Assembly (NCBI GenBank): GCA_964035015.1
Contig: OZ036003.1
Coordinates: 4,578,407-4,642,406 of the forward strand
DNA from: Corallium rubrum
Lineage: Eukaryota > Cnidaria > Anthozoa > Scleralcyonacea > Coralliidae
Direction of reading: 5' to 3'
DNA length: 64,000 nt
Every line of letters starts with the position of its first letter. The first letter of the stretch is position 1. The position numbers and the translations under genes were made by a program. Of the stretch, positions 39,060 to 49,777 are shown one piece after another. The notes beneath the pieces were generated by a model, which saw nothing but the letters and a program-made list of their open reading frames with translations, searched no databases and was not told the DNA's origin.

Positions 39060-39850
39060 AAGTTCCATAGGCTTGGAGTATTGGGGGAGGGGGCCTGAGG
39101 GGCTTTAGTCCCCCCAGAAATTTTACAGCAACTGACTTATCAGTCACCATCCAGCAATTACTGGTTAGAGTAAAGTAAGTGTATTACAGCCTCATTTCTG
39201 TCAGCCAAAAGCACCCATGTACACATAAGACAACTTGGAAGTAAAACACAACATTGAAAAATTGTTGAAATGTGTTGTATTTTAACTAGTTTTTGACATT
39301 TCGTGACCTTCAGTGTTCTTAAAAATCACCCCTCAGAATGCAGGAAATGGCATTTCTCAAACTCATTAATAATTCATGAGATAATCAATCAATCAGAAGC
39401 GCTGAATTGCACCACGTGAAGGGACTTGAAATACCAAGGGAGGTACTGGGCAGAGGACTTGAAATATTATTTCCAGTCCAAGGACTGGAAATAATATTTC
39501 AAGTCCTTGGACTTGAAATATTACTTCACACAATCGGTTATTCATCCATACACTAATTACTAATGCACTAATTCATTTTGGGAATACACTAAGTATTTTG
39601 AGAAGTCATGTAAAGGCCTCCAATTCGGACTAGACCGGGTTTTCAAGTACTCGGAATTCGTTCCAGTCCTTGGCTTCGCCTCGGACTGGAACGAATTCCT
39701 CGTACTTGAAAACCCGGTCTAGTCCTCATTGTCGGCCTTTACATATTACTTCCAAGACTCTAAATTTCAAACATTTCCGGGGGGGCATGTCCCCAGACTC
39801 CCCTAGAAGAGTCCCTTTTTGTGAACACCCCCATGGGAAAATTCTTAAAG
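39060..39850. repeat. Composite of two hairpins within hAT-like debris
   Basis: Hairpin one (about 39420-39530) pairs TATTATTTCCAGTCC with GGACTGGAAATAATA. Hairpin two (about 39606-39740) pairs CTAGACCGGGTTTTCAAGTA with TACTTGAAAACCCGGTCTAG. Both sit between pieces that carry GCAGGAAATGGCATTTCT and GGGGGGCATGTCCCCAGACTC, phrases shared with hAT-like elements at 26.6 kb, 40.6 kb and 43.8 kb. Confidence 0.5.
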
Positions 39851-40499
39851 GCCCTGTTCAGCCTCCCCAGACAAAAGCAAAACTTTACACCTATGATAAG
39901 TTCTCCTCAACTTATTCTACTCAAGCTTGGCCACTTAAATGGCAGTGCTCCAAAATACAAACTTCGATGTAAAATACAAATTTTTTTGAACAACTACTGT
40001 ACTATAAATATATCTCTAAAATTACACCAGTTAAAAATATTTCTGTTTTTTATCACCACCCAAAAATTTGGCTGCCCAGAACTTCTTCCTTTTTTTGATC
40101 ATTGGTAATGTTCAGCAAAAAGTTGGAATCTGAACCTTGGTGGCCATAATGTTACAAAAGTGCTGAAATGTTTTTATAGTCAACCATGCCCTTCGTTTTT
40201 TTTATGTAGCCCAGATTTTTATGTAAATTTGATATGACAGCAGCAAACAGCCAGAGCCAGATTAGGGTTGTGCAGGGCCCCTTGACCCCCCCCCCCTGAA
40301 TCCTGAGCCCTGGGGTCCAATGCTTTCTAGAAAGGAAGTGCAGAACAAAAAATTGCAAAAGCAAACAGCAAAGCAAACTGGACAAGAGGGTAGAGCGAGG
40401 CTTTGAAATATTTTATTATTTTTTTAACGTCCAATATGCAATAGCTCTTGACAGTGTCTGTTGTTTGTGTGATCAAAGGGTACATACATGTACTAAATG

Positions 40500-41057
40500 C
40501 AGTGGCAGCACCAAGGTATGAGAAGTGGGGGCGACAATGTGAGCACCCAGGGCGCGAGCACTAGGGGGGTCCAGGGGCATACTCCCCTGGAAAATTTTGA
40601 AATCTAGAGTCTCTGAAATGCCATTTCCTGCATTTTGGGGGAGATTTTACAAAATTTTGAAAATTATAAAACGTCATAAAAAACACTAAAAACTACACAT
40701 TTCAGGTCTTTGTGTAGGATATTTAATGGACAATTACTAGATACTCACAAAAAATTAAGAGATATCTAACAGTGCCATTCTATTTCGAATCATCGATATT
40801 ACAAAAGAAATAAAATCACAATAATTTTGAGGTGTTTTATTACTTGCCTTCATTCTTTATATTCAAACGTTCATTTAGGTAGGTTGCCTGCCCTTGTGCC
40901 AGTAGTTCCCATGAGCCATATTTCAAATCTCAGTCAAAAACCTACCCCCCCCCCCCCCAACTTTTCTCCTTGAATTTGGATGAATTGGAAAATCAACCTT
41001 GGGGAGAACTGGGGGGGGGGGGTGTCCCTCCCAGTCCTCCCCATGGTGCCGCTACTG
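40500..41057. mobile_element. hAT-type element with exact 8-bp duplication
   Basis: CAGTGGCAGCACCA and TGGTGCCGCTACTG ends. ACTAAATG is exact at 40492-40499 and 41058-41065. The body holds GGTCCAGGGGCATACTCCCC and a TGCCATTTCCTGCATTTTGG phrase common to other copies in the window. No transposase remains. Confidence 0.85.
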
Positions 41058-41269
41058 ACTAAATGGAAAACAGCCTTTAAACCGTTTTCTAAAAGTGAAA
41101 TAGGCTACTAACTAAAAATAAAATCCACCCACCCATTTTTTTCTTAAAAAGTGATGAAAAACAGAAATGTTTTTCTAACTGGCCTTTTATAAACAGAAAC
41201 ATTCCCAACAATATTTTCATAAGAGAACCACTTTAACAAAGCATTATTGTTTATATAACATCCAAATTT

Positions 41270-42180
41270 ATGCAACAACAACAACAAAAGTTTATTCGCA
41301 CCACAAATAAATATTTACTGTACATCAACTGAGAACTACACACAAATACATATGATATGGCACAGTCACCAGAAATAGCAAAAGCTAAATGAGTCTGGTT
41401 ACCTTTAGTTAAAATATTTCATATAATATCTGTATATTCTTGTACATTTAATATCAAGGTATTTCTCTGATTAACTTTTATATACTTGTGGCAGTGCTAG
41501 TAAATGCAAATCAAATTTTCCACAATTTTATTTTTGAAAGATGATTTGCTAAGAGTTTTAAATTTATCATCAATAACATTCCATGCCTGAGGACCCTGAA
41601 ACCGAAGACTGAATTTGCCATAATTAGTTCTTACTGTATCGATATAATATGTATTTCTCGAAGCTAATCTCGTATTATAATTATGGACTGATGTTACATG
41701 TTTGAAGAAGCTATTAAATAAAGGTGGAAGGTTGTCAAAATGATAGCCATACATGAATAAAGCATTGTGGAAAAATACAAGGTCAACAAATTTCAAAATA
41801 TCAAGAGTATTAAATAAGGGGCTAGAATGGTCATCAAATTTAGAAAAAGTAATAATTCAAACAACTCTTTTCTGTAAGATTATAATTGGGGTAAGATTAG
41901 AAATGTAAGTGTTCCCCCACACTGTTATACACCATAAGTCAAGTATGGGTAAATCAGGCAATAATATAGTTGGGTAGTTACATGTGATGTAACAAAGTGG
42001 TGAATTTTGGATAACACACCAATCCTCTTGATTTTTTTTGAAACATGTTGAATATGACTTTTCCAGTTAAGGTTACAACTTATATGGATTCCTAAGTATT
42101 TGATGCTAATAGATTCAATGGATATAAAAGCAGTTGTTTGTAGTCTTACAGAAAATTGTCCTATTTCAAATTCCTCATAG
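41270..42180 (-). mobile_element. LINE reverse-transcriptase 3' fragment
   Basis: On the minus strand the upstream half reads SIKYLGIHISCNLNWKSHI and YYCLIYPYLTYG. The downstream half is an intact 99-residue frame at 41796-41497 with HNYNTRLASRNTYY and FSLRFQGPQAWNVI. These match the C-terminal end of CR1/Jockey-like non-LTR reverse transcriptases. The stops and frame shift in the upstream half show it is dead. The fragment ends in an ACA repeat near 41273-41287 and begins right beside the MRPS14 stop codon. Confidence 0.78.
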
Positions 42181-42182
42181 TT

Positions 42183-42738
42183 TTACCACTGTGATCTCTG
42201 AACGCCTGCTAGAAGACCCTTCTCAGCAAAATACTTGAACTCAATTCGTGAAATCCTAAACCGTCCAATAATCCCCCTTCCTCTGTCAGTGAGCACACAC
42301 CTGTTTCTGATTCTTGTAATAGAACTGTCTTTTGGCATCTCTGCTAGTTCGGTTGCAGCTTGTTTTCGTATTTCTGATGGCAAAATATCACACTTACTAA
42401 GCATTCTTAATCTACCTCGTTTGTTTTCATACTCTGCAAACGTATCTCGTCTTTTCTTGTCCCGTCTTGCCCAACGCTTCAGGTAATTAGGTTTGACGTA
42501 GTACTTTGAACTTGCAGAAGAAGTACCAAAATATCTTTGAGAAGTTGCTCCTAATTCAACACCTAATTTGAATAACACCGTGAAATAAGTAAGATGATGA
42601 AGAAACAAACTAATAAAAAGGAAGACTATAAATCCTTAAGTTAAGAAACGCACTCTAACCTGTTAGTAAATAGCTTGCAGGAAGAATCTTTGAAGAAATA
42701 TTTTCACCAACGTATTTGAGAGCCATGCACAGCGCCAT
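42183..42738 (-). CDS. MRPS14: Mitochondrial ribosomal protein uS14m (MRPS14), two exons
   Basis: Component of the small subunit of the mitochondrial ribosome, near the decoding-site head in known structures. Exon 1 is 42738-42660 (79 nt, MALCMALKYVGENISSKIL). A 97-base intron (42659-42563, GT/AG, phase 1) follows, then exon 2, 42562-42183, for 152 residues in all. The diagnostic C terminus is clear: KRRDTFAEYENKRGRLRML, NDILP-like CDILPSEIRKQA, then RIRNRCVLTDRGRGIIGRF and a final GVQRSQW, matching the uS14 family (RNRCxxTxRxRG and a terminal W). The first ~30 residues are a plausible mitochondrial targeting region. The gene is intact. A dead LINE fragment lies directly downstream. Confidence 0.92.
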
Positions 42739-43433
42739 CTTGAATTTTACTATTCTGTGACATTATCTTGAAGTTGAAGTCGAAGTACTTCAAGTAAACA
42801 AAAATTAGATGGCACCACAAAGTTCCCGGATATAAAACATGGCTTCAATGACTTCAATTGCAATGGAAATTTTTAATTTTCTATACATTTTACATTTTTA
42901 ACCGCGCGGTATTTCCTGCTCGGGTAAATGTTGTCTATCCAGCTATCGTGTTTTTTGCTCATGTAAGAAAAAAACCCTCAGTTTTGGGACACTCCTCTCT
43001 GAATGCGCCCAAACCATATCAAGTCTAGCCTCTATACAAACTACACCCTAAGTCCCTAACCATCTTAGCACCTCCGTCCTCCAAGATTCCCTTCTAGATC
43101 ATCAACTCACAAACCCCAACAGTGAACACTCTGCTCCAAACAACTGAATAAACTAACACTCTGCTCCAAACGACAGGAAACCTCATGATTTGGTCTGCTG
43201 AAGTGCCACAGCAAACCCCGTAGATACCGGGGGGGGGGGGTGCTGCAGGGGCAACTCCCCCCCCCCCCCCCCGAGAAAATCCAAAATATGATTTTTATAA
43301 TATCACACATCACATTTGTTCCCAGAGTCACAGAATAAAGAACTAACTAGTCGTTTAATTAATATCATAACTCTGACAATGAATTTTCGCGCTGTGTTCG
43401 CGGCTTTATCCCGTTAGAGTAACTATTATTCTA

Positions 43434-43672
43434 CAGTCACTTGCTACTAGCTCACTTTCACCAAAATGTTCGGAAGTTCGTTCCGAAGTTAGAAAGTTCG
43501 TTGGGAAGTTCAAAGCTCGTTTTAAACTACGCATTTGACTTCTTGCCTTCAGTTGGTTCCTAGTAGCTGGCATTCAATTGCCTAGTTTGAAACAAACTTT
43601 GAACATCCAAACGAACTTCGTAAAGAACTTCTGAACATTTTGGTGAAAAGTGACAAGTGAGTTACAAATGAC
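43434..43672. repeat. Palindromic MITE upstream of MRPS14
   Basis: TTTCACCAAAATGTTC faces GAACATTTTGGTGAAA, and the outer ends are GTCACTTG and CAAATGAC-like. AGTTCGTT motifs recur. Part of it resembles 2500-2590. Between 42739 and 43433 I see only G/C runs near 43230-43273 and no gene. Confidence 0.6.
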
Positions 43673-43739
43673 TTGTCTTTGTAAATATGTGATACTGTAG
43701 TTTTAGACAAAATCTGTTGATGAGAGAATGTGTCTCAAA

Positions 43740-43912
43740 AAATATGTTTTAAAATGTTCAAAATTTGTTCAAATATGATGCCAAATCGCGGGAAATGCCA
43801 TTTCAGAGACTCAATTTTCAAAAATTTTCCCGGGGGAACATACCTCCTGACCGCCCGAAAAATTTGGCAGTCTTATTGCCCCCCCTGACTAAAAAATCCT
43901 GCCTACGGCCCT
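43740..43912. mobile_element. Unpaired hAT-like end
   Basis: It ends in CCTGCCTACGGCCCTG and contains GGGAAATGCCATTTCAGAGA and CCCGGGGGAACATACCTCC, phrases shared with the 26250 and 40500 elements. I could not find a matching opposite end. Confidence 0.45.
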
Positions 43913-44188
43913 GCTGGGGTATATCACTTTACCTTTCTCTAGTCTGTTCACAGCTGGGTTAGTGCATCTCAAGTATGGGCTCCACAGTCAGTCGAATCAA
44001 TATCTAGAATTGAACGTGTTCAACGATGGGCTTCGAAATTCATTCTGGATCTGCCCTTCCTTTGTGACATTAAATACGAAGAACGACTACTATGAATACC
44101 TAGACATTGTATTTTTCTACAAAACTAACCACGGCATCAACATCAACAAGACCATCCTACCAACTCCTCAACATCACAAACGAACAAC
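43913..44188 (+). mobile_element. LINE reverse-transcriptase fragment, left of the hAT insertion
   Basis: The frames read SQVWAPQSVESISRIERVQR and YEYLDIVFFYKTNHGI, then ILPTPQHHKRTTR, matching the C-terminal end of non-LTR reverse transcriptases. There is at least one frame shift. The coding similarity stops at the 8-bp duplication CGAACAAC (44181-44188) and resumes at 57231. Confidence 0.8.
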
Positions 44189-44436
44189 CAGGGGCGAAAC
44201 TAGCCCTTTTCCGTGGGGGGGGGGGGTGCAGGGTAGTATTGCCCTGCTAAAATCTATGGTGCCCTGCAGCTCCGTATGTATAAAATTTACTGAAATGTAT
44301 ACTGTACATACAAGGGGCTTTTTATAAGCGATTTACAAAATGAAATTTTAACATGGCCAAGTCGAAGGCATATCAAAGGCACTTCAGGCAGCCACCATAC
44401 GATACATATCGGACCACAGATTACAGCTAAGATCTA

Positions 44437-44635
44437 GGTGTTGGTTTTGTGGAGGGAGGAAAACCGGAGAGCCCGGAGAAAAACCCTCGAAACACAGGAG
44501 ACTCACATAAGTCTCAAGCTTGAGAACAGGGTTATTCCCAGACGGTCACTCATCCAAGTACTAACCTAGTCCAATTGGGCTTAACTATTGGTGAGAGGCA
44601 GCGCCCTAACAGCACACGCCAACCGTGCTTTCCAT
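44437..44635 (-). mobile_element. 5S-rRNA-derived SINE (SINE3/Deu-like)
   Basis: On the minus strand the head (about 44635-44531) contains GGTTAGTACTTGGATGAGTG then ACCGTCTGGGAATAAC, which is the 3' half of 5S rRNA including its internal promoter region. The body follows with TTTTTCTCCGGGCTCTCCGG then TTTTCCTCCCTCCACAAAACC, which resembles the conserved Deu-type domain of 5S-derived SINEs. The head is diverged, so it is not a 5S gene. The tail end is not clear. Confidence 0.7.
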
Positions 44636-44873
44636 ATATGGAAGCCTGCCTCAATATACATGAATTTGGACTAAATTCCTACTGTCTGGTGTATGATGGC
44701 AATTGGAAATACAGAGTTCAAAATAAATATTAATTAACAAGATCATGAAAAAAATTGTTGAATTGAATTTACGTAGCTATAATACAGAAAAGCATATTGC
44801 GGCAGTACTTATTTAATCGGCTTTATTTGAAATTTGCGCATTTTAATTTTCGACCAAGTATTCAGAATAACTT

Positions 44874-45450
44874 TTAATCGATGCTGTCGGTGAGATCCTT
44901 TTCACAAGCAAGAACTATCAAGTCGTTCAAACGTTTGTCTTTCATTGTTGATCTTAGGCAGTTCTTAACGATTTTGAGCTTACTGAAGGTGCTGTTACAC
45001 GATGCGATTTTTCTTGCAACTTGCAACAAATTTACATATGGAAAAAAAATCGCAAGTTGCAGGAAGGGTGTTACACGTTCAGCAACTTGCGATTTTTGTT
45101 GTAAGTTGCAGCAAAAAGTAGAACCCATCCAACTTTTCTTGCAACTTCCAGCACGGCAAAAATGACAAAATCGCAAGTTGCTACGGGGTGTTTACACGGT
45201 GCGATTTTTTATGCAACTTACAACATTCAGTGATTTGTTGCAAGTTCAAGAAAAATCGCATCGTGTAACAGCACCTTGAAAGTTCGCTCATCCTTTGCGA
45301 CGGAAACTGGTGCAGTACTGAAGCAAAAGCTGATAGGCTTTGCATACGGTTGGAAATGTCCTTTTATTTTGATGGACGTACTTGGCAGCCTCCTGCACGG
45401 AGCTGGGTTGCTTCGATGAGACTATGGTAATAAAAATGTCTAGCTCTCTT
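44874..45450 (-). pseudogene. hAT transposase C-terminal fragment
   Basis: On the minus strand RELDIFITI and TFPTVCKAYQLLLQYC occur in 45450-45277. SKLKIVKNCLRSTMKDKRLN and DLIVLACEKDLTDSID occur in 44987-44874. This is the hAT dimerisation domain. The MITE at 44988-45276 interrupts it. The fragment ends upstream at the Polinton-like insertion, and the residual 56834-57230 holds little more coding sequence. Confidence 0.75.
44988..45276. mobile_element. MITE inside the hAT transposase
   Basis: GGTGCTGTTACACGATGCGA is mirrored by TCGCATCGTGTAACAGCACC. TGAA stands on both sides (44984-44987, 45277-45280). Inside, GCAACTTGC and its complement GCAAGTTGC recur many times. Confidence 0.8.
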
Positions 45451-45518
45451 AGTAGTAGATGACCCCCCCCCCCCCCCATCCAGGGACCAAAGGGATGCCG
45501 CCTCATTAATATTCAGCG

Positions 45519-45572
45519 TGACTCACGCATGACTCACGCATGACTCACGCACCATGACTCACGCATGACTCA
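45519..45572. promoter_or_regulatory. Array of five AP-1-like TGACTCA sites, left end
   Basis: TGACTCA occurs five times in 54 bases, spaced by CGCA or CGCACCA. The mirrored array (TGAGTCA) is at 56713-56766. TGACTCA is the classic bZIP (Fos/Jun, AP-1) site. A promoter or terminal protein-binding role is an inference. Confidence 0.5.
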
Positions 45573-46170
45573 CGCCTGTGACATGATTGGGCAAGATTGG
45601 AATAATTATAGTGCGCATGAAGTTATATAAATTGAATAATATGGAGACTTTGAATATTATATTAACCTAAATGATCAAACCTAGTCTTATACACGTTTTG
45701 TGGCAATAAGTGTTAACAATTTTAGAGAGTTATCGTTTACTTTGGCCAAGTTTGTAGAGGAACGAAACAGAAATGGATAGAGACACTTTATATTTTTTAT
45801 CTTAAACCTTTGTAGGATTTTAGCGGGTTTTTGGTTAAGTAATCTGAGTGTTATTTACGAAGAGATGAAGGTTGACAGTTTTGGTCGAATTATTGCTTAT
45901 CTAACCCTAGTGTATAGAGTATACGAATCCTTGGATGAGGAATCACTTCGAAAAGCCATGAAAAGAACGATTTTAAATGTCGAAATATTAAGGCAAAGCG
46001 GTTTATTACTTTGAAAGCGTTGCTACGCTTTCTGTTACTAAGTGCGATATTTGCATATTTATCCTCAGTGCACGTGCAGGAGACAAAAGAGAAACTCATT
46101 AGGGGCAATTATGAGGATTAGGCAAGTCTAGGCATACAGAATTTAAACTATTTTATTGAGAAATATATCT

Positions 46171-46845
46171 TTACACAAAAAACTCTTGATTATTTAGTGA
46201 TCTATCGGTAACACTAGCATATGGGCATACAGTACATCTTATAATCCGAAGGCATGGATCATGAGTCTTGAATTCTGTACCACAAACATTACATATCAGA
46301 TTTCGAATAACACATTTGTTAAAATATTTCCACAAACACGTAGGACACTCAATTACATGTGTAAAATTAACAGGATTCTGACAACGTTCGCAATCAACAG
46401 GTTCGTCAATTATAGAATTTTCTGATTCTATTTCGGTGTAATCGTTATCGTGTTCGGAATCTTCTTCGGAGGAAGTTTCTTCGTTTTCGCTCTCTGATTC
46501 TGTTTCTTCTTCTGCCTGCGCCAACATTGTCAGCACTCGAACATTTTCGATAAGGTTTTTGTCAATGTTAATGTCGGCGAGTCCTTTTACAAATACATTT
46601 AGACCATCTGGTTCGGGAATTCCTGAGACGTAAGGTGATACGCAGTATTCTACCAATTCGGCTATTTTTGTGTTTGGTATAGTTCTTCCTTGATACACAA
46701 TTTCTCCTTTGGGATTCCATGTTATGTTGACATAGGACGTGAGTAAACTATTCAGCAAAGAAGACGCTGTCGCTTCATCCACTCCGTAGTCAAAGTGTGA
46801 CAGTATTTCTTTAACACGAAAATCATCATGTAATCTTTCTCCCAT
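46171..46845 (-). CDS. Acidic zinc-cluster protein of the Polinton-like element, left arm copy
   Basis: A 224-residue frame, not recognised by name. The N-terminal ~110 residues are predicted mixed fold. Residues about 112-145 are highly acidic (ETESESENEETSSEEDSEHD). The C terminus has repeated Cys pairs (CERC, CPTC, CNVC, CTVC), which suggests a treble-clef or RING-like zinc fold. A second copy lies in the other arm at about 55441-56114 and is not fully intact. The gene reads outward toward the element end, downstream of the 105-residue gene. Its function is unknown. Confidence 0.65.
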   Translation of the reverse strand: MGERLHDDFRVKEILSHFDYGVDEATASSLLNSLLTSYVNITWNPKGEIVYQGRTIPNTKIAELVEYCVSPYVSGIPEPDGLNVFVKGLADINIDKNLIENVRVLTMLAQAEEETESESENEETSSEEDSEHDNDYTEIESENSIIDEPVDCERCQNPVNFTHVIECPTCLWKYFNKCVIRNLICNVCGTEFKTHDPCLRIIRCTVCPYASVTDRSLNNQEFFV

Positions 46846-46889
46846 CGTGTTCAGGGTTCGAATGAGGGCCTTTACAAAATATCGTTCTT

Positions 46890-47207
46890 TTATATTAGTT
46901 CTACGAGTCCTTCTAAAACAGGACCAAGTAAGACATCAAGAAATCCTGCACCTTTTTGAACCAGTATCTCCTTTTTTCTCATAAAACTACTTCGGGGACT
47001 AGCCAAAGTTGATATGTCGTCGCTATAAGGCTTAATGTCTTCAAGCAAAGCAGATGATAATTGATATTGCATTGACCAAAAGTTCAACATACAATCACAA
47101 ATGCATCTAATTTGCTCGGGGCTTGCAGTCTCCAACAGAGCTCGCTGTTGAATAGGTTCACTTGTACATAAAAGTTCAAGAAACGGTTTGTGCTTTTTCA
47201 TCAACAT
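46890..47207 (-). CDS. Small Polinton-type protein with C-terminal GFLDVLLGPVL motif, left arm copy
   Basis: A 105-residue frame beginning MLMKKHKPFLELLCTS. It has the block ALLETASPEQIRCICDCMLN and ends with KEILVQKGAGFLDVLLGP and a hydrophobic tail. This pattern (a short basic/helical protein with a terminal GGFL..LLGP-type segment) is one I recall from small proteins of Polintons and adintoviruses, which others have compared with minor virion or core proteins. That is a family inference and not proof. An identical-looking copy lies in the right arm at 55078-55395. Confidence 0.6.
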   Translation of the reverse strand: MLMKKHKPFLELLCTSEPIQQRALLETASPEQIRCICDCMLNFWSMQYQLSSALLEDIKPYSDDISTLASPRSSFMRKKEILVQKGAGFLDVLLGPVLEGLVELI

Positions 47208-47264
47208 CTCTATTTGACAGTCAGTGTCTAAATGAGGAAAACGCTACCAAAACACACATTTTAA

Positions 47265-47361
47265 GAAGAGGAGGAGGAGGAGGAGGAGAAAGAGGAGGAG
47301 GAGAAAGAGGAGGAGGAGAAAGAGGAGAAAGAGGAGGAGAAAGAGGAGGAGGAGGAGAAAT
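47265..47361. repeat. GGAGGAGAAAGA microsatellite, left (short)
   Basis: About 95 bases of pure purine repeat at the inner edge of the left arm. The counterpart on the right arm is about five times longer (54535-55021). Confidence 0.9.
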
Positions 47362-47419
47362 AAATAATAAGACATTCTCTAGAAATATTTATTCTGCTCA
47401 TGCTCTTCAACGAGTGAAC

Positions 47420-48118
47420 ATGTCTTATGTCTGCAGCACTTGTGGAAAAACGTTTTCTACACTATTCAACATGCAACGCCATATTAAAAATTCCCATCAG
47501 GAAAGTAATACAGGGCATGTTTCCCCAGTTATCAATGGAGCAACAGTCATGCAGCATCCATTTACCTGCATTGTCGCAGGGTGTACTCAGAGTGGTAAAA
47601 CAGTATGGGTAAAAACGCTGCTGGAAAACGCCCAAACTACGATTAATCCTCCTCCTGAACGTATCATTTGGTGCTATGGACAATGGCAGCCCGCCCATGT
47701 ATTTAGAAATGATCAAGACAATACCAGGCATCGAATTCTATGAGGGTATACCTTCCGACATTGACTCTGATAATTTTCTTGAAGTCTCTCAACGTAACCT
47801 GATCGTCCTCGATGATCTCATGGATCAGTCAGGAAGAGATAAACGTATTGCTAATTTATTTACTAAAGGAAGTCATCACAGGAATCTCTCCGTGATCTAC
47901 ATTGTTCAGAATATATTTGACCAAGGCAAAGAAACAAGAAACATCAGCCTCAACGCACACTATATCGTACTATTCAAGTCTCCGAGGGATAAGCAACAAA
48001 TTTCTGTCTTGGAACGGCAAGTGAACCCAGGTCATGTCCATAAATTTATGGAAGCCACAACTCGTCCTCATGGTTATTTAATGCTTGATCTGAAACCGAC
48101 CACGGACGACGATCATCG
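47420..48118 (+). CDS. Packaging-ATPase-like gene region of the Polinton-like element (fossil)
   Basis: It starts MSYVCSTCGKTFSTLFNMQR, a C2H2 zinc finger, followed by a P-loop ATPase. The Walker A is GCTQSGKT, the Walker B is LIVLDDLM, and a downstream motif reads LSVIYIVQN. This order and spacing fit the A32/FtsK-HerA genome-packaging ATPases of Polintons and related viruses, which pump DNA into capsids. A leading C2H2 finger is a notable addition. The coding region is not intact and is further interrupted on its right by the transposon at 48119. Confidence 0.75.
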
Positions 48119-49774
48119 CACGCCGGGTCAGCGTGCGCGAAAATGGGTTATAAATCCATGTCCTATATTCACGAATTTACTGGTTAGGATTAGGGTGTGT
48201 GTTGGGGTCAGGCTTTCATGAAGTACCTGGGTTATTTAGGACATGGAATTATTACCCGAAAATGGGCCAATGCGAGACTGCACTATGCACGCTAATGCAC
48301 AGCGGATGTTGAACGAAATACAATATTCGCAATATGATTTTTTTGTTTTGGTCGCACAAATCCGACCCTTATTTTCAAAATACTAGACAGATGAAGTTCA
48401 CATTGGGCTTGTTTGGAAGCCCTTGAAATTTTCTACTAGTGTCGTAAGTATCAACTCTGTAGGCGTAATACAATTGTTTTAAAGAGCAATTATGTTTTAG
48501 TATTTGACCAAGACCGGCGCCCGTCGAAATTTGTTGGTGTTAATTGTAATTGTTTTCGCTTCTAGCGCTTGACACATTAAATTAGAATTGATATAATTCA
48601 CACCATTAGACAACGCTTTCCAAGGGCTTTCATTTGCTGTGTCTTAGACATTTGTAGCGTTTATAAAACTATTTTCGCGTCAATATTTCTGACCTTGCAT
48701 GAAAATAATATTTAGCCGCTGTAATTGAATATTTTTGAGACAAGAATCAGAAATCTGAAGTCGAAAATAGTTCTATAAGCGATACCAATGTATACTGCAC
48801 ATAACATGATAGCCCTTGGAGAGACAATTCGAATGATGTAAATTATATTATTCCTGATTGAACATGTCAAACGCTACAAGCGAATACGTGTTGAAATCAA
48901 CACCTACAACTATCGAGAGAGGCGATCGTCTTGCCAGGTCAAATAACGAAACAAAATTGCTTTTCAAAGAACATATATTAAACCTATAGAGTTAATACTT
49001 AGGATACCAGTAGAACGTATCAAGGGCTTTAAACCAAGCTCTGTATCAGCTTCGTCTGTAGAGTATTTTGAGAATAAGCGTGGACAATGTATGACATACA
49101 TAAACAAAATATTATGTATATATTGGCTTTTATATTAAAACCCTAGTGTTCTATCCCCGCGTCACTGTCACTGGTGCTTGTTTTCATGTGCATGAAATCA
49201 TCAACTGCAAAAGGTTAGCTTCGTATAGAAAGCCTTTACAGACGCATAACACTTTCGACAGCAGCCTTAGCTTTCAATCAACTTTCATGATATGTATCAG
49301 ACAGATCAGAGTAGACCAACTCACTTTAAGCGTTGGTCAAAGAAAGTAGCAATATCTAACAACAAAATGGAGGAACATCCCTGAGAACCACGCCAGAAAT
49401 GTTTGATTTATGCTTGATTAAAGGAATTTAAGCAAAAACAAAAAACATACGATTCTTGCCATAATGTTCATGGAGCAGAAATACATTCTCGTGTCTTCTT
49501 AAATCATTTTACGAAAAACTTTATTGGAGCTGAACTTTATCGATTTTAGCAGATCTGTCCAAGTATGTCCAAAGACGTTGAAGCATTGTCGGAATTAACA
49601 ACTAAAACTACTCGCCAAGCCAACATAGTAACTTTGGTATCAAACGAAAGCTAAAGGCCTTATCTGTTTGGATTCCCTTCCAATTTTCATGCCTCGAGTA
49701 TCTGCATATTAGCTAGTGCCCAGGCTTTCAATAGAGAACGCGATATTAAGAAGGAATTTGCCTGACCCGGCGTG
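48119..49774. mobile_element. CAC-ended DNA transposon derivative inside the Polinton-like element
   Basis: The ends CACGCCGGGTCAG and CTGACCCGGCGTG are inverted, and TCG stands on both sides (48116-48118, 49775-49777). CAC termini with a 3-bp duplication suggest the CACTA/EnSpm group. No transposase frame is seen in its 1656 bases. A short palindromic phrase (CCATGTCCTATA facing AGGACATGG) lies near its left end. Confidence 0.75.
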
Positions 49775-49777
49775 TCG

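Larger units (their letters stand above)
45451..47264. repeat. Left inverted arm of the Polinton-like element
   Basis: This is the reverse complement of 55021-56833 with only scattered differences. In order it has the AG end, a C run, five TGACTCA sites, an AT-rich non-coding stretch, and two minus-strand genes reading outward. The arm's inner edge is a purine-rich GGAGGAGAAAGA microsatellite. Confidence 0.9.

Noticed and set aside
42183-42608. A single-exon reading of MRPS14 starting at 42608
   Set aside because: The first residues of that frame are intronic. A GT/AG intron of 97 bases joins a better start at 42738 in the correct phase.
44531-44635. 5S rRNA gene
   Set aside because: Only part of 5S is recognisable and it is diverged and fused to a SINE-like body.
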